From positions 16,322 to 80,321 of the forward strand of contig NZ_AKIY01000209.1 of the NCBI RefSeq assembly GCF_000282615.1: a DNA stretch of 64,000 nt, in the 5' to 3' direction. A program made the translations under genes and the position numbers. Shown one piece after another: positions 49,616 to 58,505 of this stretch; position 1 is the first letter of the stretch; each line of letters opens with the position of its first letter. This stretch comes from Bradyrhizobium sp. YR681. GTDB taxonomy: Bacteria; Pseudomonadota; Alphaproteobacteria; Rhizobiales; Xanthobacteraceae. The notes beneath the pieces were generated by a model. That model was not told the origin of the DNA and did not search any database. It worked only from the letters and a program-made list of their open reading frames with translations.

Positions 49616-52429
49616 TCATTGCCCCAACCGTTCGATCAGGGCGGGTGCGTGCACCTGGTCGGCCTTGTAGTTGCCGGTGAGGGTGTACATCACGATGTTG
49701 GCGCCGGCGCGGTAGGCGAATTCGCGCTGGCGGGGGTCGCCGCTGGTCACGGGCAGCATGTACTGGCCGTCCGGGCGCACGGCCCAGGCGCCGGCAAGAT
49801 CGTTCGAGGTGATGATGATCGGCGAGACGCCGTCGCCGCCGCGCGCCGGCCGCTGCGCGCTCTCGTCGTCGTCCTCGCGCGGCAGGGTCTCGACCCAGGT
49901 CTGGCCGGTGTTGAAGCGGCCGGGGAAGTCGCGCAGCAGGTAGAAGGTCTTGGTCAGCACGTGCTCGCGCGGCACCGGCTCGAGCTCGGGCACGTCGAGC
50001 GAGGACAGGATCTCGCGCAAGGTCCGCATGCCCGGCGTCTGCCCCGCGCCGTTGTCGCCGGGCGGCGCCTCGATCGCGTCGCGGGTGTCGAACAGCACGG
50101 TGCCGCCCTGCTTCATGTAGGCGTCGATCCTGTTGATGGCGTCCTGCGGCGGCTTGGGCGCGCCGGGCACGATCGGCCAGTAGATCAGCGGGAAGAAGGC
50201 GAGCTCGTCGCGCGCGGGATCGATCCCGACGGGATCGCCGGCCTCGAGCGCGGTGCGTTGCGCCAGGAACAGCGTCAGTCCTGACAGCCCGGCCTTGACG
50301 ATGGAATCGACGTCAGCATTGCCCGTCACGACATAGGCGAGGCGGGTCTGCGACACCGCCTTCATCGCGAACTCGTCGGATGCGCTGTCGGCGCGCGACG
50401 GCGTCGGCGCGAGCGACACGAGGCCCGCAAGCATCAGTCCGAGAACCATCGCGGCCGTCGCGGCGCGTCGGCGCAGCAGCGCGGCGAGGCCGCCGCCGAG
50501 CAGCGCGACGATGACGGCATCGACCAGGAACAGCGCGAGCGCCGTCGAGAGCAGCCAGCCGCGCAGGTCGCGCGGTTCGGCATTGGTATAGGTGGCGTGC
50601 CGGGCGCGCAGGCTCGCGGTGTTCAGGGCTGCGATGCGGTCGGCGCTGGCAAGCGTGTTCACGGCGAGCGGTCCTTCTGGCGGACCATAGAAGCCCGGCG
50701 GATGATCGGGGGTGGCGCGGTCGCGATAATCGGCCGGCAGCGGCTTGGCGGTGGCCGGCGGTGGACCGAAGGCGCCAAAGCCGTCGAGGATGTGCAGGGG
50801 CGCCACCGTCTCGGCGGTCGCTTCGCTGGCAACGCCGGCACCGGGCTTGGCGGTGTAGCCGGACATGTCGACGACCCGCCGCAGGATTTCGACGAAGGTG
50901 CCCGACATCGGCAGATCCGACCAGCGCATGTCGGCGCTGACATGGAACAGGCTGACGATGCCCTTGCCGCGATGCTCGCCGGTGACCAGCGGCGTGCCGT
51001 CCTCCAGCGAGGCCCAGCTCTTGGTGGCGAGCACCGCGTCCGGCTCGGCGAGAACCTGACGGCTCACGGTGACGTCCTTCGGCACGAAGACGCCGGCAAA
51101 TGGTCCGTCGGCGGCGAAGGAGGCGAGGTGCTGCGGCTTCTCCCAGGTCAGGCTGCCGCCGAGCGTGCGGCCGCCCTTGCGCAGCTTGACCGGCACCAGA
51201 TCGTCTTCGGCCTGCGCGAGGCGCGGCCCGGCGAAGCGCACCAGCACGCCGCCCTGGTCGACCCAGGCATTGAGGCGTTCGCGGATCTCAGGCGCGATGG
51301 TGCCGACATCGGCCAGGATGATCATCGGCAGCTTCTGGTCCAGAAACTGCGTGATGCCCTGCTGCGGCGAGCCCTTGTCGGCGAGCCGCACGTCGGCGAA
51401 CGGCGCCAGCGCGCGGGTGAGGTAGAAGGTCGGCGCCAGCAGCGGCTGCGCGGTCTCGCTGCTCGCGCCCGAGACGATGCCGATGGCGCGGCGGCGCCAG
51501 CGCTTGTCGAGCAGCTGCACGGCGCCGGCGGAGCGTTCGCCCGAGATCTCGAGCCGCGAGATGTCGTTGCGCAGCTCGACCGGCAGGTCGAACGCCGCGT
51601 CGGTCTCCTTGTCCTGCGGGCCGAACGAGAAGCGCGCCTCGCCGATCGGCGAGGCCTTCTGGTCGAGCGCGCGCACGGTGCCCACCGCAATGCCGCTGTC
51701 GGTGCGCAGCACTTTCACCGTCATCCTGGCGGCGGCGTTCTCGGCGGCGACCAGCGCCAGCGGCGAGGCGGTGCCGCCCTCGAAGATGGTCAGGCTGCGC
51801 TCGCCGATGGTCTTGCCGAGCGCCTGCACGAACTCCTCGCCGCGGCCGGTGTCGACGCCGTCGGACAGCCAGGCGATCTCGCAGTCGCCGGTGGCTTTCA
51901 GGAAGCGGTCCACCGCAGCGAGCGTGTCGACGCGGTCGATCGAATAGGGTTTCGGCGCGAGCTGGCGCAGTGCGACGCGCGCCGCGCCCGCCGGCATCAG
52001 CGTGATATCGCGGTTCGGCTCAGACAGCGGCACCAGCGCGATGGCGCGGCGGTCGTTGTCGGCATTGGCAATCAACTCGTCGGCGGCCCGGATCCTGACG
52101 TCCCAGTTCGACGCCGCGCTCCAGCCGTCGTCGAGCATGATCATCAGCGGCGCCTTGCTGCCGGCGATGCCGGTTTGCGGATTCCAGATCGGGCCGGCGG
52201 CGGCGAAGATGACGAGGGCCGCAGCCAGCAGCCGCAGCGCGGTCAGCCACCACGGCGTCCGCGACGGCGTCTCTTCGCGCGGCGCGATGTCGAACAGCAG
52301 GCGCGTCGGCGGAAACTCGATCCGGCGCGGCCGCGGCGGCATCACGCGCAGCAGCCACCACAGCACCGGAAGGCTGACGAGGCCGATCAGGAGCAGCGGT
52401 TCGGTGAAGGCGAGCGGCAATCCCATCAT
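49616..52429 (-). CDS. BatA-like / DUF4159 domain membrane protein
   Basis: A 937-residue protein. The N-terminus is the BatA-type membrane module (LLLIGLVSLPVLWWLLRV, PPRPRRIEFPPTRLL, LTALRLLAAALVIFAAAGPI). A VWA-like region follows (LMIMLDDGWSAASNW), then a long periplasmic or cytosolic middle, and further helices around 640-690. The last 220 residues are DUF4159 (KAVSQTRLAYVVTGNADVDS, FFPLIYWPIVPGAP, GTVLFDTRDA). It overlaps the DUF58 gene by four bases. Role: part of a MoxR-dependent complex at the envelope; its substrate is unknown. Confidence 0.82.
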   Translation of the reverse strand: MMGLPLAFTEPLLLIGLVSLPVLWWLLRVMPPRPRRIEFPPTRLLFDIAPREETPSRTPWWLTALRLLAAALVIFAAAGPIWNPQTGIAGSKAPLMIMLDDGWSAASNWDVRIRAADELIANADNDRRAIALVPLSEPNRDITLMPAGAARVALRQLAPKPYSIDRVDTLAAVDRFLKATGDCEIAWLSDGVDTGRGEEFVQALGKTIGERSLTIFEGGTASPLALVAAENAAARMTVKVLRTDSGIAVGTVRALDQKASPIGEARFSFGPQDKETDAAFDLPVELRNDISRLEISGERSAGAVQLLDKRWRRRAIGIVSGASSETAQPLLAPTFYLTRALAPFADVRLADKGSPQQGITQFLDQKLPMIILADVGTIAPEIRERLNAWVDQGGVLVRFAGPRLAQAEDDLVPVKLRKGGRTLGGSLTWEKPQHLASFAADGPFAGVFVPKDVTVSRQVLAEPDAVLATKSWASLEDGTPLVTGEHRGKGIVSLFHVSADMRWSDLPMSGTFVEILRRVVDMSGYTAKPGAGVASEATAETVAPLHILDGFGAFGPPPATAKPLPADYRDRATPDHPPGFYGPPEGPLAVNTLASADRIAALNTASLRARHATYTNAEPRDLRGWLLSTALALFLVDAVIVALLGGGLAALLRRRAATAAMVLGLMLAGLVSLAPTPSRADSASDEFAMKAVSQTRLAYVVTGNADVDSIVKAGLSGLTLFLAQRTALEAGDPVGIDPARDELAFFPLIYWPIVPGAPKPPQDAINRIDAYMKQGGTVLFDTRDAIEAPPGDNGAGQTPGMRTLREILSSLDVPELEPVPREHVLTKTFYLLRDFPGRFNTGQTWVETLPREDDDESAQRPARGGDGVSPIIITSNDLAGAWAVRPDGQYMLPVTSGDPRQREFAYRAGANIVMYTLTGNYKADQVHAPALIERLGQ

Positions 52430-53373
52430 GCGGCCGGCCCCGCCTTGATGGTCGTGGTGCGCGCGCCCGACTTGCTCACCTGCATGCCGGCATGCAGGAA
52501 CAGCAGCAATTCGGCGGCGGAGCGGTCGGTCGCGTGCGTCGTGAACAGCCAGTCGAGCTTGCTCGTCTCGGCGCGGATCTGGTCGCGGTGCAGCGCCAGG
52601 CGCGCGGTGTAATCCTGCGCCCAGCTCTCGGCGCGGCCGGCGGTGATGACGCCAAAACCTTCGGGCTCGACGAACTCGACGCGGCCGGAATAGGGGAACG
52701 ACTCCTCGGCGGGATCGACGACCTGCACCATCGTGCCATGCGCGCCGGAGCCGGACAGCCCTGCGAGCGTGGTCCTGATCTCCGCGACCGGTGACCAGAA
52801 GTCCGACAGCACGATGATCTCGGCAAGCGCTGACGGCACGAAGGACGGCGGCAGGCTCAGCCGGTCGGCATCGTCATGCAGCATCGCCTGCGCCATCTTG
52901 TCGATGACGCTGCGGCTCGCGGTCGGCGCCATCAGGCCGGGAATGCCGACGCGCTCGCCGCCCGAGACCAGCAGCTCGGCCAGTGCGAAGGCGACGATCA
53001 GCGTGCGCTCCAATTTGGACTCACGCGCGGTCTTCGAGGCGAACGCCATCGAGGGCGAGCGGTCCGGCCAGATCCAGACCGTGTGCGAGGCCTCCCATTC
53101 GAGCTCGCGGACATAGAGATGATCGTCGCGCGCCGAGCGGCGCCAGTCGACGTTCTGCGCCGGCTCGCCGGAGACGAAGCGGCGGTACTGCCAGAAATTC
53201 TCGCCGGAGCCGGCGCGGCGCCGTCCATGCAGGCCGTGGATGACGTTGGCGGCGATGCGGCGGGCCTCGAGCACCAGGCGCGGCAGGGAAGCGGCGAGCG
53301 TGCGGCTTTCGCCATCGGCACGTCGGACCGCCAGTGTCTCCTTTGCTGCGTGCCCGGTCTCTGCGGCCATCAA
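52426..53373 (-). CDS. DUF58 domain protein
   Basis: A 315-residue VWA-related DUF58 protein with the family hallmark VDWRRSARDDHLYVRELE followed by a degenerate metal site (IWPDRSPSMAFAS, where DxSxS is kept). DUF58 proteins are the usual partners of MoxR ATPases. It overlaps both neighbours by four bases (ATGA), showing tight coupling in the operon. Confidence 0.88.
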   Translation of the reverse strand: MMAAETGHAAKETLAVRRADGESRTLAASLPRLVLEARRIAANVIHGLHGRRRAGSGENFWQYRRFVSGEPAQNVDWRRSARDDHLYVRELEWEASHTVWIWPDRSPSMAFASKTARESKLERTLIVAFALAELLVSGGERVGIPGLMAPTASRSVIDKMAQAMLHDDADRLSLPPSFVPSALAEIIVLSDFWSPVAEIRTTLAGLSGSGAHGTMVQVVDPAEESFPYSGRVEFVEPEGFGVITAGRAESWAQDYTARLALHRDQIRAETSKLDWLFTTHATDRSAAELLLFLHAGMQVSKSGARTTTIKAGPAA

Positions 53374-54368
53374 CCGATCCGTGTCTTGAGCTGCTTGATC
53401 ACGTCGGGAATCGTGCGGCCCTCGGCGCGCGCCTGGAACGTCAGCGCCATGCGGTGCTTGAGAATGGGCTCGGCGAGGTCGAGCACGTCGTCGACCGACG
53501 GGGCGAGCCGTCCGTCGATCAGTGCGCGGGCGCGCACGGCGAGCATCAGGGATTGGCTGGCGCGCGGGCCGGGGCCCCAGGCGATGAACTTGCCGGCCTC
53601 GCCGCTCTCGGGTCCCGGACGGGCCGAGCGGACCAGCGACAGGATCGCCTCCACCACGGAATCGCCGACCGGCAGGCGGCGGACCAGCCGCTGCGCGGAT
53701 ATCAGCGCATCCGCCGTCAGGGATGCCTTGGCCAGCGTCTCCTCGGCGCCGGTGGTCTCGAACAGGATGCGGCGCTCGGCGTCGCGATCGGGATAGTCGA
53801 CGTCGATCTCCATCAGGAAACGATCGAGCTGAGCTTCCGGCAGCGGATAGGTGCCTTCCTGCTCCAGCGGGTTTTGGGTCGCGAGCACGTGGAACGGCTT
53901 CGGCAGGTCGTGACGCGCGCCGGCGACGGTGATGTGCTGCTCCTGCATCGCCTGCAGCAATGCCGACTGCGTGCGCGGGCTGGCGCGGTTGATCTCGTCG
54001 GCCATCAGCAGCTGCGCGAACACCGGACCTGCGATGAACCGGAAGGCGCGCTTGCCCGCGGTGCTCTCGTCGAGCACCTCGGCGCCGAGAATGTCCGACG
54101 GCATCAAATCGGGCGTGAACTGGATGCGCTTGGCGTCGAGACCGAGCGTGACGCCGAGCGTCTCGACCAGTTTTGTTTTCGCCAGACCTGGGACGCCGAT
54201 CAGCAGCGCGTGGCCGCCGGAGAGGATCGTGACCAGCGTGTTCTCGATCACGCGGTCCTGGCCGAAGATGACGGAGGCGATCGCCTCTTTCGCCGCGCGA
54301 ACCTGGGCTGACACCTGCTCGGCCGAACGAACGATTCCGTCCTCGAGTTTCTCGACACTCTCCGCCAT
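53370..54368 (-). CDS. MoxR-family AAA+ ATPase
   Basis: A 332-residue AAA+ ATPase, first gene of the operon. Walker A GVPGLAKT (58-65), Walker B LLMADEINRASPRTQSALL, sensor segment VLATQNPLEQEGTYPLPEAQ and the C-terminal lid (PGPRASQSLMLAVRARALI) are all intact. MoxR proteins act as chaperones that insert metals or activate VWA-domain partners; here the partners are the DUF58, BatA/DUF4159 and VWA-like proteins downstream. Confidence 0.92.
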   Translation of the reverse strand: MAESVEKLEDGIVRSAEQVSAQVRAAKEAIASVIFGQDRVIENTLVTILSGGHALLIGVPGLAKTKLVETLGVTLGLDAKRIQFTPDLMPSDILGAEVLDESTAGKRAFRFIAGPVFAQLLMADEINRASPRTQSALLQAMQEQHITVAGARHDLPKPFHVLATQNPLEQEGTYPLPEAQLDRFLMEIDVDYPDRDAERRILFETTGAEETLAKASLTADALISAQRLVRRLPVGDSVVEAILSLVRSARPGPESGEAGKFIAWGPGPRASQSLMLAVRARALIDGRLAPSVDDVLDLAEPILKHRMALTFQARAEGRTIPDVIKQLKTRIG

Positions 54369-54540
54369 CCGTCAGCTCCTTAAGTCCGCCACGCGGCTTT
54401 CTTGCGTCGTCACGTCAACTCACCACATCAGGTGATCATGGGCCCTATGCTAGACTTGCAGGAAGGCCATGTATTCGTTGAATTAACCTATCCCCACCTT
54501 ATCGGCTTAGGGTTATGTAGGGCATCACGAAGTGGCGACC

Positions 54541-54589
54541 TCCACACCGGGCTAATCCGGGGTGGAACCGAGCGCCGACATACAACGTA
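54541..54589 (+). promoter_or_regulatory. Inverted repeat and near-EcfG promoter upstream of the DUF1285 operon
   Basis: TCCACACCGG and CCGGGGTGGA (54541-54566) form an inverted repeat with one mismatch around GCTAAT. GGAAC (54564-54568) followed after 17 bases by CGTA (54586-54589) is one base short of the EcfG consensus (CGTT). The 276-base gap 54369-54644 between divergent operons holds no other clear feature. Confidence 0.3.
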
Positions 54590-54644
54590 GACGTACAAAT
54601 CAGACCTGCACCAATCGTGCCAAATGACAAAGTCAGGGCAAACC

Positions 54645-55256
54645 ATGGCGAACCAAGGGCAGAGCGCCGATCGCGGTCTTGAGGGGCTCACTGCCGCCGC
54701 CAAAAGTGCTGCCAGTACCGAGGGCGCCAAAAAGGGCCTGCCTCCGGTGCATCTGTGGAATCCGCCGTTTTGCGGCGATCTCGACATTCGAATCGCCGGC
54801 GATGGTACTTGGTTCTACATGGGGACGCCAATCGGCCGTCACGCCCTGGTCCGCTTGTTCTCGACGATCCTCAAGCGCGAGGGCGACAAGCATTTTCTGG
54901 TGACGCCGGTGGAGAAGGTCGGCATCCGCGTCGACGATGCGCCGTTCATGGCGGTCGAAATGCAGAAAGACGGCGAGGACAACCATCGCGTGCTGAGCTT
55001 CCGCACCAATGTCGACGACTGGGTCACTTGCGATGCCGCGCACCGGCTCCGCTTCGAGCAGGCGCAGGATGGCGGCTTGACGCCCTATCTGCACGTGCGC
55101 GCCGATCTCTGGGCCAAGGTGACGCGTGCGCTCTATTACGATCTGGTTGACATGGGCGAGGAGCGGATGGTCGATGGCCAGCCGATGTTCGGCGTCGAGT
55201 CGGCCGGTGAATTCTTCGCCATGGCCGATGCGGAGCAGGTGAGGGCCGCGCTTTGA
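54645..55256 (+). CDS. DUF1285 family protein
   Basis: A 203-residue protein matching the DUF1285 family: HLWNPPFCGDLDIRIAGDGT, WFYMGTPIGRHALVRLFSTI, FLVTPVEKVGIRVDDAPF. The last 130 residues are beta-rich. The N-terminal 30 residues are low in complexity. Function unknown. The stop overlaps the next gene's TTG start. ATG 54645 was preferred; ATG 54624 adds seven residues. Confidence 0.85.
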   Translation: MANQGQSADRGLEGLTAAAKSAASTEGAKKGLPPVHLWNPPFCGDLDIRIAGDGTWFYMGTPIGRHALVRLFSTILKREGDKHFLVTPVEKVGIRVDDAPFMAVEMQKDGEDNHRVLSFRTNVDDWVTCDAAHRLRFEQAQDGGLTPYLHVRADLWAKVTRALYYDLVDMGEERMVDGQPMFGVESAGEFFAMADAEQVRAAL

Positions 55257-55924
55257 ACAAGCCTATCCCCAGAAGCGATCCCGCCATCCTCGGCGCGGCG
55301 GATTTCTTCGCCCGCACGCGCGCGCGGCTCGGCTTCGACGTGCCGCCCGGCCTGTTCGACCCGAACATCATTCCGGCCTCGGGCGATCCCGGCACCGACA
55401 AGATGCTGGAGATCGTCGCCCGCGAGCAGCCGGTGCGACCTGCGGCGGTCCTGATTGCGGTGGTGGACCGTCCCGAGCCGACCGTCCTGCTGACGCAGCG
55501 TTCGGCGCATCTCAACGACCACGCCGGCCAGATCGCCTTTCCCGGCGGCAAGATCGACGCGACCGATTCCTCGCCGCTCGATGCGGCGCTGCGCGAGGCC
55601 GAGGAGGAGGTCGGCCTGTCCAGGGACTTCGTCGAGCCGATCGGCTATCTCGATCTCTACGGCACCGGCTTCGGCTTCCGCATCCTGCCGACGGTCGCAA
55701 GAGTGCGGCCCGGCTTTGACCTCACCATCAACCATTCCGAGGTCGATGACGCCTTCGAGGTGCCGCTCTCCTTCCTGATGAACCCGGCGAACCACCAGCT
55801 GCACAGCAAGGAGTTTCGCGGCATGGAGCGTTTCTACTACGCAATGCCGTTCGCGGAACGCTACATCTGGGGCGCGACGGCCGGCATGCTGCGTGTGTTG
55901 TATGAGCGGATCTACTCATCATGA
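55253..55924 (+). CDS. CoA pyrophosphatase (Nudix, NudL/YeaB type)
   Basis: A 223-residue Nudix enzyme that hydrolyses CoA and its derivatives to 4'-phosphopantetheine and 3',5'-ADP. The CoA-specific motif LTQRSAHLNDHAGQIAFPGG directly precedes the Nudix box GGKIDATDSSPLDAALREAE followed by EEVGL. The start is TTG, overlapping the previous stop (TTGA), since no ATG lies in a better place. It is followed with a four-base overlap by the DUF6111 gene. Confidence 0.88.
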   Translation: MNKPIPRSDPAILGAADFFARTRARLGFDVPPGLFDPNIIPASGDPGTDKMLEIVAREQPVRPAAVLIAVVDRPEPTVLLTQRSAHLNDHAGQIAFPGGKIDATDSSPLDAALREAEEEVGLSRDFVEPIGYLDLYGTGFGFRILPTVARVRPGFDLTINHSEVDDAFEVPLSFLMNPANHQLHSKEFRGMERFYYAMPFAERYIWGATAGMLRVLYERIYSS

Positions 55925-56184
55925 TCCGGCCGGTCCTCACCGAGATCGGAATCTTCCTCATCCCCTTTGCCGTCTATGCGCTGTTCCTGGCCGCCAGCCG
56001 CTCCGGGGTGTTCGCGCGATCGTCCTGGCCGGTCACCGTCGTCGCGCGGCTCGTGCTGGCCGCGCTCGTGCTGGTCATCGCGGGGCTGATCGGCCTCGCG
56101 CATTACTCCGGCGCCCCACCGGATTCGACCTATATTCCCGCCCATATCGAGAACGGCAAGCTCGTGCCGGGCAGGGAAAGCTGA
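55921..56184 (+). CDS. DUF6111 small membrane protein (87 aa)
   Basis: An 87-residue protein with two membrane helices (about 8-27 and 40-62) and a C-terminal tail HYSGAPPDSTYIPAHIENGK typical of DUF6111. It overlaps the CoA pyrophosphatase by four bases (ATGA) and precedes the CCA-adding enzyme by 22 bases. Function unknown; this gene order recurs in Rhizobiales as I recall it. Confidence 0.78.
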   Translation: MIRPVLTEIGIFLIPFAVYALFLAASRSGVFARSSWPVTVVARLVLAALVLVIAGLIGLAHYSGAPPDSTYIPAHIENGKLVPGRES

Positions 56185-56206
56185 ATGGAAAGATAAGGGC
56201 TGGACG

Positions 56207-57475
56207 ATGAGCGCGGAGCCGATCCTTGAGCCGGTCCTTGCCGATGCGCCCTGGCTGACCGCAGGCGGGACCGCGCGCGTCCTGCAATTGCTCAACGCCG
56301 ATGGCGAGGAGGCGCGCGTGGTCGGCGGCGCCGTGCGCAACGCGCTGCTTGGCCTCGTGCCCGGCGACATCGACATCGCGACCACGGCGCGGCCCGAGGA
56401 GGTGGTGCGGCGCGCCAGGGCCGCCGGCATCAAGAGCGTGCCGACCGGCATCGACCACGGCACCGTCACGCTGGTGATCGACAGCCACCCCTACGAAGTC
56501 ACGACGCTGCGCGAGGACACCGAGACCTTCGGCCGCAAGGCCAAGGTCGCGTTCGGCCGCGACTGGGTGAAGGACGCCGAGCGGCGCGACTTCACCATGA
56601 ACGGCCTGTCGGTCGACGCTGATGGTGTCGTGTACGATTATGTCGGCGGCATCGCGGATGCCAAGGCGCGCCGCGTTCGCTTCATCGGGAATCCCGACCA
56701 GCGCATCGCCGAGGATTACTTACGCATCCTGCGCTTCTTCCGCATCCACGCCGCCTTCGGCGCCGGCGATCCCGACCGCGACGGCTATCTCGCCTGCATC
56801 CGGGGGCGCGCGGGCCTGGCCCACCTGTCGGCCGAGCGGGTGCGCATGGAGATGCTGAAGCTGCTGGTGACGTCAGGCGCATCCGCCGCCGCGCTGGCGA
56901 TGGCCGATGGCGGATTGCTGCAAGCCCTGATCGGCGGCGTCGCCTATCCCGGCCCGCTCTCGGCGATGATCGCGATCGAGCGCGAGCTCGGCCTTGCCGC
57001 AAGCCCGACGCGGCGCCTCGCCGCGCTGGCGGTCGCCGTGACCGAAGACGCCAGGCGGGTCGCGACGCGGCTGCGCCTCTCCAATGCCGAGGCCAAGGCG
57101 CTGGATTCGATGGGGCATCGCTGGTGGCGTTTTGCCACCAAGGACGAGGCCAATGCGCGGCGGCTGCTCTACCGGCTCGGGCCAGAGCGCTATCACGATC
57201 GCGTGTTGCTCGGCTGGGCACGGGCCGGCGGCGACGTCGGTTCGTCGCGCTGGCGCGCGCTCGCCGAACTGCCGCAGCGCTGGACGGCACCGAAATTTCC
57301 GCTTCGCGCCGCCGACTTCATCGCACGCGGGATGGCGGAAGGGCCCGCGCTCGGACATGTGTTGACGCTCGCAGAGGACGCTTGGCTTGCGGCGGATTTT
57401 CCACTAGAGGAAGCCGCACTCGCTTCCATCGCCGATCAAGCAGCGGCCCGCATCGGCCGCGACGGGAAAAATTGA
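56207..57475 (+). CDS. cca: CCA-adding tRNA nucleotidyltransferase
   Basis: A 422-residue class II nucleotidyltransferase that adds or repairs the 3' CCA of tRNAs. The head domain has RVVGGAVRNALLGLVPGDID with the catalytic pair in GDIDIATTARPEEV, RRDFTMNGLSVD, and the nucleotide-selecting DPDQRIAEDYLRILRFFR-like segment (NPDQRIAEDYLRILRFFR here). The helical C-terminal half covers about 200-420. The stop overlaps the TTG start of the following permease. Confidence 0.93.
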   Translation: MSAEPILEPVLADAPWLTAGGTARVLQLLNADGEEARVVGGAVRNALLGLVPGDIDIATTARPEEVVRRARAAGIKSVPTGIDHGTVTLVIDSHPYEVTTLREDTETFGRKAKVAFGRDWVKDAERRDFTMNGLSVDADGVVYDYVGGIADAKARRVRFIGNPDQRIAEDYLRILRFFRIHAAFGAGDPDRDGYLACIRGRAGLAHLSAERVRMEMLKLLVTSGASAAALAMADGGLLQALIGGVAYPGPLSAMIAIERELGLAASPTRRLAALAVAVTEDARRVATRLRLSNAEAKALDSMGHRWWRFATKDEANARRLLYRLGPERYHDRVLLGWARAGGDVGSSRWRALAELPQRWTAPKFPLRAADFIARGMAEGPALGHVLTLAEDAWLAADFPLEEAALASIADQAAARIGRDGKN

Positions 57476-58242
57476 CCATCGTCTCGGGCTTCGCCGATAT
57501 CTCGATTTTCCAGCTCCTGCTGGTAGCAATGATGGCGTTGTTTGCTTCGATCATCGGTGGTCTCGCCGGCTACGGCACCGGCGCCCTGATGCCGCTTGTC
57601 CTGGTGCCGCTGGTCGGCGCCGAGCCGGTGGTGCCGATCATCGCGATCTCCGCGATCTTCACCAATGCGAGCCGCGCGATTGCCTATTTGCGCTATGCCG
57701 ATCGCCGCCGCGCGATGATCGTGCTCGCCTGCGCGGCATTGACGACCGCGCTCGGCGCCTACGGCTACACCCGCCTCACCAATGCGGGCGCAGCGCTTGT
57801 GATCGGCTCCATGCTGATCCTCAGCGTGCCTTTGCGCCGCGTGCTGCGACGGCGCCAGGTCAGGATCGGCGACAGCGGCCTTGCCGCCGGCTCGGTCGGC
57901 TACGGCGTGCTGGTCGGCGGCACCTCCGGCTCCGGCGTGATCCTGCTCTCGCTCCTGATGGCCGCGGGCCTCGAGGGCGCCGCCGTGATCGCGACCGACG
58001 CCATGATCTCGCTCGGCACCGGCCTCATCAAGATCTCGGTGTTCGGCCTCGCCGGCGCCGTGAATGCACAGGTGCTCGCCTTCGCGCTGCTGATCGGCGG
58101 CATCGCGATCCCCGGCGCGTTCCTTGCAAAAGCTTTCGTCGAGCGGATGCCGGTGCACATCCACACCGCGATCCTCGATGTTGCCGTGATCACCGGCGGG
58201 CTGGTGATGATCTCGGCCGCGGCGAGGCAGCTGATCGGGTAG
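57472..58242 (+). CDS. TauE/SafE family permease
   Basis: A 256-residue membrane protein with seven to eight helices and the repeated TauE/SafE motifs GGLAGYGTGALMPLVLVPLV and SVGYGVLVGGTSGSGVILLS. The family exports or imports sulfite, sulfoacetate and similar anions; the substrate is not evident. The start is TTG in a TTGA overlap with cca, giving the N-terminus TIVSGFADISIFQLL. No ATG lies before the first helix. Confidence 0.82.
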   Translation: MTIVSGFADISIFQLLLVAMMALFASIIGGLAGYGTGALMPLVLVPLVGAEPVVPIIAISAIFTNASRAIAYLRYADRRRAMIVLACAALTTALGAYGYTRLTNAGAALVIGSMLILSVPLRRVLRRRQVRIGDSGLAAGSVGYGVLVGGTSGSGVILLSLLMAAGLEGAAVIATDAMISLGTGLIKISVFGLAGAVNAQVLAFALLIGGIAIPGAFLAKAFVERMPVHIHTAILDVAVITGGLVMISAAARQLIG

Positions 58243-58505
58243 ATGACGCCGGTCCAATTCGCATTCGTGCCTCGCATGCGGATCGAACCTCTCCCAGGTC
58301 GCTTCAAGTTGTCGTATGCAAACCGCATCCGTTCCTTCGGTTGAAGGCTGCGTCCGCGCTGCGGATCGCGCCGGAAGGAACTTCAGTTGCCAATTTCGAT
58401 GCCTCCCGCAGCTCCAATTCCTTTGCGCTTGTCAACTCCCCGGCGAAGTGCGAGATTCGTGCGTGACTTCGATTTGCGCGTGAGCCTGCGCCGCGAAAGT
58501 TCAAC

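Noticed and set aside
50597..52612. 671-codon open frame antisense to the BatA/DUF4159 gene
   Set aside because: It spans two genes of the MoxR operon and shows no protein-like domain; treated as a shadow.
54402..54590. 62-codon frame in the gap between the MoxR and DUF1285 operons
   Set aside because: No ribosome site and no protein-like pattern; the segment fits a divergent promoter region better.
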